Below are positions 57,527 to 64,000 of a DNA stretch of 64,000 nucleotides, piece after piece. Each line of letters opens with the position of its first letter. Position 1 is the stretch's first letter. Source of the DNA: Gracilibacillus lacisalsi DSM 19029 (lineage in GTDB: Bacteria; Bacillota; Bacilli; Bacillales; Amphibacillaceae); the NCBI RefSeq assembly GCF_000377765.1, contig NZ_KB898669.1, positions 62,001-126,000 of the forward strand, in the 5' to 3' direction. The notes under the pieces are model-generated. The model was not told the DNA's origin. It saw only the letters and a program-made list of their open reading frames with translations, and searched no databases. Both the position numbers and the translations under genes were made by a program.

Positions 57527-57799
57527 ATGGGTTTAATGAACAGAGTATTAGCAGTGGGTGCTGCAGGTGCAGCTATATACGGTATTACGAGAGGTGTGCA
57601 AAACGGGACTTTTCAGCGGTTACCTGAAACCGTTAATAACGCACTAAATAATCCTCAAGTACAGCAGTTTACGAAACCAGTACAAAATATGCTAACAAAT
57701 CAAAACCAAAATAATACACAGCCTGCAAATGCAGTACAGAATGCTGTACAAACAGTTGCTGATGAAGAAACTAACGACGCTTTTCTTTATGAACAATAA
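57527..57799 (+). CDS. Small protein with N-terminal hydrophobic segment
   Basis: 90 residues. A short hydrophobic, Ala/Gly-rich segment (about 7-20) is followed by a Gln/Asn-rich region (QNQNNTQPANAVQNAVQ) and an acidic end. It recalls small spore- or envelope-associated proteins of bacilli, but no family can be named. AAAGGA precedes the ATG, and a hairpin terminator follows. Confidence 0.6.
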   Translation: MGLMNRVLAVGAAGAAIYGITRGVQNGTFQRLPETVNNALNNPQVQQFTKPVQNMLTNQNQNNTQPANAVQNAVQTVADEETNDAFLYEQ

Positions 57800-57870
57800 A
57801 ATTCAGTAAAACTAAGAGCAACTCCTCGCTTTTAGTAAGAGGTCTGGACTATCAAGTTTCAACCATATTT

Positions 57871-57907
57871 AATATAGCCTTAGCCATTTTTGGCTAAGGC
57901 TATATTA
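57871..57907. terminator. Terminator between convergent genes
   Basis: AATATAGCCTTAGCCA, loop TTTT, TGGCTAAGGCTATATT: a 16-base perfect stem. It serves the small gene and the pectinase gene. Confidence 0.85.
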
Positions 57908-57931
57908 AAAGTTAGTTAAACATAATTATCG

Positions 57932-60900
57932 TTATTGCTTAGTTCCTTCGACTCTGTACAAACTCCCTTTTTCCAATGTTTCTCCTGCAGCATTTTGCGA
58001 GTTTTCACCAACTATTTTTACATAGGCACGGTTTTCGTAAAAACCTGTTGAATTCGCTATATCCAGTAATTTTTGTGGCCAATCTCCTGCCCAACGGTAA
58101 CCATCTCTTCGTTCCTGTTCAATTTCTTGAATCGAATGCTTAATAACACCATCTCTTCCAGAGAAAATAGGACGATTTGTACCAATTTCATAGAAGCGGT
58201 ACCAAGTATTGGTTGTTGGATCATCGTAGAAATATTGGCCTTCAGGATCAGCTGATACGTATTTTACTCCTTCCACTTTAGCCTCTTCAAACCAGGTTAA
58301 AGCGCCATCAATTGCGGCCTGCACTTCTTTTGAACGGTTTGGCAAAGACATTAGATACTGCACAATTCCCACTGACTCTGAACCTGAAATAGATGGATGT
58401 TCATAGGAGCGAGCTTCCTTCGGTTCATACGTAAATGGATCATGTTGTGCGCACCATGCTGTTAATTCTCCGTCTACTGAAATTTGAGATTTCAAAATGT
58501 AATCTACGCCAAGAGTTAGAGACGCGTCTACCTGCTCTGCAAGCTCTTCCGTAACGATATCTGTATTAAATGGATATTTCTTTTCTGATACCATGGTTAA
58601 CACATTCATAACACGAATCATCGCATTATCGTTAAACGTTGCATAATCAGAATAGTTTCCCCTTGCAGGGTATACTTGTGGCCAGCCACCAGTTTCATAT
58701 TGAGCTTCAAGTAAATAATTAATACCTTTCAGAACAGATTCTTTATAGCGTGTCTCCCCAGTTTCGTTATACATAAGAGCTAAAAAGAGAATTTCGTTTG
58801 TTGTTGCATTATTATCTATAACACCTAGTTCCCCATGTTCAGGATGATACATATCTGATTTAGGTTCTTTACCATCCCACGGACGAGTATATTTATCTTC
58901 CATATTTTTATACCATCCGCCATGGTCCATTTGCCAAGATAATAGTGCATCAGCTTGTTCTATATCATTAGCTCTATCACCGGTATAATAAGGAGCATTT
59001 AAATATGGAATGTTATGTGGATCTTCATTTATTGGTTTATTTATCGTTCCATCCTCATTGAATGACTCCTTCGTTTCAATCACCGCTACTGTTTGTTTTT
59101 CTTTATTAACCCTTGTTGATATCTTTTCTACAGTTATGTTTGGCTGGAGATCAGGGTTAAGAGCTACCCAATCGTTCGTTGCTAACTGCAATTCAATATC
59201 ATTAACATCAAATTCTTTAAGCTTACTATTAAATGTGATTTCCACCGTATTCGAGCTTGTAACTTTACTTTGTAAGATTTTTATGGGGCCGTTCGGAACG
59301 GAACTTCCTTTTGGAACAAGCTTGAACGTTACAGGATCGGATTCATTTCCAGCAAGATCGACAGCCGAAATATTGACTTTATTTAATCCAGGTTCAAGAT
59401 CTATCTCTGAACTAAATGTAAAATCATCCGATAGCGTTACTTCCTCACCATTAATCTTTACACTTCCTGCTTCATTAAGCTTACCTGTAATAGGAAAAGG
59501 ATTATAGTTCACGTTATAGTGATTCCCTTTTTCTTCGCCTTCAATATCATCCACCGTTATAACAGGTTTCTCATGATCGTATTCTACTCTTAATATAGTT
59601 GGTACCGACTGGTTACCTTCTGAATCAACTGCCTCCAATGTAAACGTATTGAGTCCGGACTTTAGTTCAACGGTTTCCTGGAAACTAAAATCTTCGTCTA
59701 ACTCCATTTCTTTTTCATTTACATAAACAGTTGCTTCTTTGTCTACCTTACCTGAAATGGTAAAGCTTGATTCGTTTACAATTGCGTCTTGCTGATCAAG
59801 CGAAATCACCGGCGCGGATGCTGATATAGATGGGATAATTCCAATTCTAGTTGGATCCCAACCGTCTGATCCTTTCAACACATTTTGAACCGTGTATTGA
59901 TTCGCTTCTTCTGGTGTTAATTGCTTTGTCCAAGAATCACGCATTTTTGGATTTGCGCCTGGACCTGTACTATTGTATTCGGAATATTTTGCTGTTTCCT
60001 CGTTCGCCTGGTCGCCCCAGTTATCCCAACCATCAGGAGCAATCGAGTCATCGATTGCTGTATTGATAAAGGAAACCGCTGCATATGGACGCCATGGCCT
60101 ACCAAAGCGCACGTCCTCTATACCTTCATCTGAGGTAATTTGAGAATTTAGAAAGACATAGCCAAACCGATTCTCTTGTGGTGTACTTGCAGCCGTTACC
60201 ATACTTCCATCACGCTTACTGTGGATTTGACAATTATCAAAAACCGCTGTCGCACCACCAAAGATGAAATCCACATCACCTTCAATATAGCAGTCTTTAT
60301 AATACTGGCTTCCAGAATGGGTATACAAAGTATCCTGATAACCTAAAAACATGACGTTGTCAAAGTATGCACGATTGCCTGCAACATAAGCTGCTACTGC
60401 TTGTCCAGTGCCTTGACCTGAATCATTTTGAATCGTTAAATTTTTTGCAATAAAATCATCTGCATAGATGAACATGCTTGAACTCTTTGATGTACCTAAA
60501 GGATTACCATCAGGTCCAATTGTGTTGGCATTATCATCATACACAAGAACAGTACCTTCTTTACTTTCCCCAACAAAACTAAGGTTTGTTTTACTCTCAG
60601 GTACCGTCAGTTTCTCGCGATACTCGCCATCTTTGATATAGATAACATGTCGTTTAGAACTATTATCTGGTGCAGCATCAATTGCTGCTTGCACCGTTTC
60701 AAAGTCTCCTCCTTCTTTCGCTACAACTGTCACTTTTGCCGGAGTAACAGCTAACGGTTCAGAATCGAAGCTTTCACCATTCTCATTTACTGCTGAAACA
60801 ACATAATCATAGGTTTCACCATTTGTTAAGTCTGCGTCTTGATAACTTGTAAGCGGCACATCCGTAGCAATGACTTCATATTCACCACTATCAAACGAAC

Positions 60901-63178
60901 CACGTTTAATGTTATAAGTATCAGCTTCACTAACAGATGGCCAAGTTAAAACTACCTGCCCATCACCAGCAGTGGCTTCTAATCCTGTCGGAATCGCAGG
61001 TGCTCCATTTTTCGGCGCAGCAACCGCGCTTATAGGAGCAGAGTTAGCACTTTGGGATGTATCGCTCTCAGCGGACACAACATAATAATACCTCTCACCA
61101 TTTGTTAAGCCAGTATCCGTATATTCCGTTTCGGTTACTTCACTTTGAACAACTTCATAGCCTATTCCCTTTTCTTTACTACGAAGAACTTTGTACGAGA
61201 CTGCCCCTTCGACTGGTTCCCATCTGATTGTTATCTCTTCATTCCCATTACTGGCGGACAAGTTAGTTGGAACTTGTAATGGAGCTTCAGGTAAAGCACT
61301 TACTTCGTCTGAAGGATTACCTTCTCCACCAATGTTTTCCGCTGAGATAACATAATAATAACGTGTACCATTTTCTAGCTCTGTATCACGAAATGTCGTT
61401 TTCTCAACGTTTTCAGCGATTGTTTCATAAGGTCCTTCTTTCGTTGTGCTACGTTTAACATGATAGGTTTCTTTGTAACTGTACTCATCCTCGATACCGA
61501 GTGCCCATTTTACGGAGGCATCCATTAACTTCCAACCATCTTCCGTCATTACATCTTCTTGTCCTGCGAATAAAAATGTTGCTACTTGACGAGCAGGAAC
61601 TGGGTCACCATTAACATTTTTGGATCCTTTTTCATAAGCAAAAATGGTTGCTTTACTGTCATCATCTGCAGCCGTAGCAATGGTAATCGCCTCTTCACCA
61701 GGGGTACCAAAATTGATGTTTCCAGTCTCATTATAAACTTTAATCGTACCACTTAACTCTGCAGATAATGGGTGATTACTAGTATCAATCGTAATTGAAT
61801 CCTGATTCTCATAACTTCCAAATAAGCCAGAACCTGCTTCACTTAAATAAACATCATCCAGAGCATAAGGTTCAGCATATACGACCGGAACTGGTGAATC
61901 TATGAATTTTGTGCCGATGTAGGCAGAGCCAGAGGATTCACCAACAAACACTAAGTCATAGGAAAGTGCATCATCTCCAGAGACTTCATTGTCTTTGATA
62001 AATGATACGGCAAAACCAAGTGACTCTAAGTGATGAATTGTTTTTTCATCAGCAGGAACACCCGTCCCAACAAATAAGACCTGTTTTCTGTCGCCGGCAT
62101 TCCAACTTAAATCAACCTGACTATTCCTTTCAACAGCTGTCAAACCTGTCGGCGCTGCTGGGGGATCAGGAATTTCAATTGGTGTCACACTGACTGGTTC
62201 AGAATCTTCACTTTCACCTTCCACATTCACAGCAGAAATCACATAATAATATGTCGTATAATTCGTTAATCCGCTATCGATATAACTGGTTTCTGTTATA
62301 TCTGTTGCGACAACTTCATATGGCCCTCCGTCTTCAGTGCTTCGCTTTATTGTATAGGTTTCATTATAATCCTTATCATCCATACCTAACACCCACATAA
62401 CGGATTGATCAAGTAATTGCCAGCCTTCTTCCGTCATATATTCTTCTTGACCAGCGAATAAAAACGTGGCTACTTGGCGAGCAGGGACAGGATCTCCATT
62501 CACATTAGCTGCACCTTCTTCATAAGCAAAGATGGTTGCTTTGCTATCATCATCTGAAGCTGTAGCAATGGTGATTGCCTCTTCACCAGGAGTTCCATAA
62601 TTAATTTTTCCTGCTTGATCATACACTTTGACAGTACCACTTAACCCAGCAGCTAAAGGATGATCACTAGCTTGGATTTGAAGTGAGTCTTGATCTTCAT
62701 AGCTTCCAAATGATCCAGAAGAGGATTCAGACAAGTAAACATCATCAAGTGCAAATGGTTCTGCATAAACAATAGGGACGGAAGAATCGATAAACTTATT
62801 ACCTATATTAGATGAGTTCGATGATTCACCAACAAATACTAGATCATAGGAACCCGCATCTTCTCCACTTACTTCTTTATCCTCTATAAAAGTGATTGAG
62901 AATCCAAGTGATTCAAAATGATCCATTGTCATTTCATCTGCTAGATTCCCTGTACCCACATACAATATATGTTTTCCTACGCCAGGAATCCAACTTAACT
63001 CAACCTGTTGACTGTCATATGGTTCAGCCGTTAATGCGATTGGTTGAGAGGGTAGTTTTTCTGTAGTTGCTGTTACTGTTGAAAGAACATCATGCTGCAT
63101 AAATGAGAGCAATAAAATGAAACTTAATAATACCTTACATACGTTTTTCATGACTTTCCTCCTTGTAACATGCTTCAT
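57932..63178 (-). CDS. Secreted pectin methylesterase-pectate lyase with nested FnIII domains
   Basis: 1748 residues. Order: signal peptide 1-38; FnIII-1 (43-65, 272-333), split by an inserted module at 67-266; FnIII-2 (342-361, 568-630), split by a second copy at 365-562; FnIII-3 633-721; FnIII-4 727-813; CE8 pectinesterase 816-1110, with GEYREKL, QAVAAYV, GYQDTLY (Asp949), DFIFGG (Asp970), FGRPW (Arg1027); Ig-like modules about 1121-1200 and 1204-1289; a linker/beta domain to about 1370; family 10 pectate lyase about 1400-1735, with GGWYKNMEDKY, DNNATTNEI and NRPIFSGRDG. It would de-esterify pectin and cleave the polygalacturonate made. No LPxTG or SLH anchor seen. ATG preceded by AGGAGG. 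Confidence 0.92.
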   Translation of the reverse strand: MKHVTRRKVMKNVCKVLLSFILLLSFMQHDVLSTVTATTEKLPSQPIALTAEPYDSQQVELSWIPGVGKHILYVGTGNLADEMTMDHFESLGFSITFIEDKEVSGEDAGSYDLVFVGESSNSSNIGNKFIDSSVPIVYAEPFALDDVYLSESSSGSFGSYEDQDSLQIQASDHPLAAGLSGTVKVYDQAGKINYGTPGEEAITIATASDDDSKATIFAYEEGAANVNGDPVPARQVATFLFAGQEEYMTEEGWQLLDQSVMWVLGMDDKDYNETYTIKRSTEDGGPYEVVATDITETSYIDSGLTNYTTYYYVISAVNVEGESEDSEPVSVTPIEIPDPPAAPTGLTAVERNSQVDLSWNAGDRKQVLFVGTGVPADEKTIHHLESLGFAVSFIKDNEVSGDDALSYDLVFVGESSGSAYIGTKFIDSPVPVVYAEPYALDDVYLSEAGSGLFGSYENQDSITIDTSNHPLSAELSGTIKVYNETGNINFGTPGEEAITIATAADDDSKATIFAYEKGSKNVNGDPVPARQVATFLFAGQEDVMTEDGWKLMDASVKWALGIEDEYSYKETYHVKRSTTKEGPYETIAENVEKTTFRDTELENGTRYYYVISAENIGGEGNPSDEVSALPEAPLQVPTNLSASNGNEEITIRWEPVEGAVSYKVLRSKEKGIGYEVVQSEVTETEYTDTGLTNGERYYYVVSAESDTSQSANSAPISAVAAPKNGAPAIPTGLEATAGDGQVVLTWPSVSEADTYNIKRGSFDSGEYEVIATDVPLTSYQDADLTNGETYDYVVSAVNENGESFDSEPLAVTPAKVTVVAKEGGDFETVQAAIDAAPDNSSKRHVIYIKDGEYREKLTVPESKTNLSFVGESKEGTVLVYDDNANTIGPDGNPLGTSKSSSMFIYADDFIAKNLTIQNDSGQGTGQAVAAYVAGNRAYFDNVMFLGYQDTLYTHSGSQYYKDCYIEGDVDFIFGGATAVFDNCQIHSKRDGSMVTAASTPQENRFGYVFLNSQITSDEGIEDVRFGRPWRPYAAVSFINTAIDDSIAPDGWDNWGDQANEETAKYSEYNSTGPGANPKMRDSWTKQLTPEEANQYTVQNVLKGSDGWDPTRIGIIPSISASAPVISLDQQDAIVNESSFTISGKVDKEATVYVNEKEMELDEDFSFQETVELKSGLNTFTLEAVDSEGNQSVPTILRVEYDHEKPVITVDDIEGEEKGNHYNVNYNPFPITGKLNEAGSVKINGEEVTLSDDFTFSSEIDLEPGLNKVNISAVDLAGNESDPVTFKLVPKGSSVPNGPIKILQSKVTSSNTVEITFNSKLKEFDVNDIELQLATNDWVALNPDLQPNITVEKISTRVNKEKQTVAVIETKESFNEDGTINKPINEDPHNIPYLNAPYYTGDRANDIEQADALLSWQMDHGGWYKNMEDKYTRPWDGKEPKSDMYHPEHGELGVIDNNATTNEILFLALMYNETGETRYKESVLKGINYLLEAQYETGGWPQVYPARGNYSDYATFNDNAMIRVMNVLTMVSEKKYPFNTDIVTEELAEQVDASLTLGVDYILKSQISVDGELTAWCAQHDPFTYEPKEARSYEHPSISGSESVGIVQYLMSLPNRSKEVQAAIDGALTWFEEAKVEGVKYVSADPEGQYFYDDPTTNTWYRFYEIGTNRPIFSGRDGVIKHSIQEIEQERRDGYRWAGDWPQKLLDIANSTGFYENRAYVKIVGENSQNAAGETLEKGSLYRVEGTKQ

Positions 63179-63331
63179 AAAATTTTTAAATTAGGTATTT
63201 CTAGATGTAATTGGCACTTCTAATACCGCATAATATTTTGCCTTTATCACCTCCTTAAAGTAAGGAAACTATCATCTTCTACTTGGAATATCTATGATCT
63301 TTTTCTAACAAGAAAATATCCCCCTCTACTA
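63179..63331. other. 5' region of pectinase gene
   Basis: About 150 bases between the pectinase start and the operator-like cluster, including the long 5' leader. No gene or riboswitch recognised. Confidence 0.4.
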
Positions 63332-63345
63332 TGGAAACCTTTTCA
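63332..63345. promoter_or_regulatory. cre-like site upstream of pectinase
   Basis: TGGAAACCTTTTCA matches the CcpA consensus TGWAANCGNTNWCA in all but two positions (12 of 14). Repression of a polysaccharide-degrading enzyme by CcpA would make sense. Confidence 0.5.
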
Positions 63346-63349
63346 TTTT

Positions 63350-63367
63350 AAGGTTTAATTAAACCTT
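63350..63367. promoter_or_regulatory. 18-bp palindromic operator candidate
   Basis: AAGGTTTAATTAAACCTT is a perfect 18-base palindrome, with a cre-like site 4 bases away and paired direct repeats beyond. A LacI- or GntR-type regulator site is likely. Confidence 0.55.
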
Positions 63368-63377
63368 CCATAAAATT

Positions 63378-63409
63378 GGTTAAGTTCCATTATAAAAAGG
63401 TAAGTTCCA
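63378..63409. promoter_or_regulatory. Direct repeats GGT(T)AAGTTCCA and -10-like TATAAT
   Basis: GGTTAAGTTCCA (63378-63389) and GGTAAGTTCCA (63399-63409) begin 21 bases apart, flanking a minus-strand TATAAT (63394-63389). This could be the promoter of the pectinase gene with an activator binding as a direct repeat (AraC-type). The -35 is unclear. Confidence 0.4.
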
Positions 63410-63584
63410 AAAAAATATAATCAATATGTTAGAAATGAGAAAAAAGATATAGTATTCACTAAATTATAAGAACTGTTGATTATGAAATAAAGAAATGATT
63501 ATGACCATATAGCCAAGCCTTTTAGCACAATTTAGAAGAACTATGGGTAACTAATACATGAGCTTAAAACTATCATCCATAGAA

Positions 63585-63628
63585 AAAAGCAGAATTTCCT
63601 TAAGTCAATAAAGAAATTCCGCTTTTCG
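63585..63628. terminator. Terminator after YtxH-like gene
   Basis: AAAGCAGAATTTC pairs with GAAATTCCGCTTT around about 18 bases, with a T-run on each flank. It overlaps the end of the YtxH-like frame. Confidence 0.65.
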
Positions 63629-63825
63629 TAAATACTTTACCTATTTTTTGTTTATCTTTATTCATCGTCTGGATTACCGTTTTAGTTTCACCTGCTATTT
63701 TGCTGTGTAGTCGCCCTTCAATCCATTTTGCTGAACTTAGCAAACTAACTAGTGTACCGGCAATAATGGCAAGGAAGCAAGAATCGTTTAGATTTCTTTA
63801 CGGTTTGGAAGATTATACTGATCAT
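63600..63825 (-). pseudogene. YtxH-like small protein, frameshifted
   Basis: The frame ending at TAA 63600-63602 reads CFLAIIAGTLVSLLSSAKWI then KIAGETKTVIQTMNKDKQK. This resembles YtxH-type proteins: one hydrophobic span followed by SLL..AK and ET..V. It has no start codon downstream of its upstream stop. ATG 63825 (10 bases after the nucleoside hydrolase stop, with AAAGTGAG upstream) starts another frame, MISIIFQTVKKSKRF, that would join it after a one-base shift near 63780. Either broken or a sequence error. Confidence 0.45.
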
Positions 63826-63834
63826 AGACTCACT

Positions 63835-64000
63835 TTATTTAATCGCCGTTAATACTTGCAACAAACCTTCTTTAAACTTGTCACGATCTATTGCTTCACA
63901 AACACGGACATTTGGCTTCTGCTCCAGTCTGTTGTTCACATCAACAAGGCTATATCCTCTAGTTAATTCACCCTTTGTTTCAATATCAACATAGTACACA
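63835..64000 (-). CDS. Nucleoside hydrolase, C-terminal fragment
   Basis: The last 54 codons of a gene entering from the right edge. YYVDIETKGELTRGYSLVDV followed by NVRVCEAIDRDKFKEGLLQVL is the C-terminal pattern of inosine/uridine-preferring nucleoside hydrolases (IUNH/Rih). These split ribonucleosides to base and ribose. Most of the enzyme, including the DTDPGxDD motif, lies outside. Confidence 0.8.
   Translation of the reverse strand, partial: VYYVDIETKGELTRGYSLVDVNNRLEQKPNVRVCEAIDRDKFKEGLLQVLTAIK

Noticed and set aside
57932-58200. Cell-wall anchor on the pectinase
   Set aside because: C-terminus (YRVEGTKQ) has no LPxTG, membrane span or SLH repeat, so secretion into the medium is more likely.
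59010-59507. Plus-strand open frame of 165 codons inside the pectinase gene
   Set aside because: Antisense shadow of the Ig-like region, without ribosome site.

Overview
The window reads as chromosomal DNA of a low-GC, endospore-forming member of the Bacillaceae. Supporting signs are AGGAGG-type ribosome sites, frequent TTG/GTG starts, a CotF-type coat protein, class III fructose-bisphosphatase, a FosB-type fosfomycin transferase (normally bacillithiol-dependent) and Pho-box and CodY-box-like sites. Acidic proteins and plant-polysaccharide enzymes would fit a halotolerant genus such as Gracilibacillus or a relative, but that is inference. No rRNA, tRNA, CRISPR array, prophage or intact insertion sequence was recognised.

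Layout. 1-8265 (minus): an operon of a signal-bearing membrane protein, ABC ATPase, ABC permease, coiled-coil/Gly-Ser membrane protein, MoxR ATPase, DUF58 protein and BatA-like protein (cut by the left edge). 8418-10415: MazG-like pyrophosphohydrolase with a membrane protein, and divergent maf. 10616-13252: BMP-type lipoprotein and chemoreceptor. 13500-16391: acetamidase/formamidase, DUF6366, SRPBCC, VOC and GNAT proteins. 16464-19073: rifampicin phosphotransferase-like enzyme. 19313-24852: hypotheticals, an NTF2-fold protein, a 2-hydroxyacid dehydrogenase and a pentapeptide-repeat protein. 25262-27313: cell-wall-anchored 5'-nucleotidase behind a Pho box. 27563-30909: frameshifted UvrA-like ABC protein and divergent double-MerR regulator. 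31039-37166: fbp, DAO-type oxidoreductase, GNAT, coat protein, and a GGCT-like/gamma-glutamyl hydrolase pair.

37567-40224: secreted alkaline phosphatase with a strong Pho box, flanked by two paralogous STAS-like genes. 40512-46103: BASS transporter, alditol-oxidase-like flavoprotein, DinB protein, PadR operon, nucleotidyltransferase-like protein, coiled-coil protein and fosB. 46293-46479: an interspersed palindromic repeat. 46639-50545: vWA lipoprotein with 11-residue repeats, TauE exporter and ylmB. 50542-51488: tenA and its TPP riboswitch (thiamine salvage with ylmB). 51601-57799: chemoreceptor, small membrane protein, brnQ, RDD, sppA and a small protein. 57932-63178: a 1748-residue secreted enzyme with a pectin methylesterase and a family 10 pectate lyase on one chain. 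The right edge holds a frameshifted YtxH-like gene and the end of a nucleoside hydrolase.

Themes: phosphate scavenging (alkaline phosphatase, 5'-nucleotidase), thiamine pyrimidine salvage, pectin degradation, and drug-inactivating enzymes (rifampicin, fosfomycin). The most unusual signal is in the pectinase: a Rossmann-like module of about 200 residues is inserted into the B-C loop of two successive fibronectin III domains. Other points of interest are interspersed repeat families, two Pho-type promoters and an operator-like cluster upstream of the pectinase.
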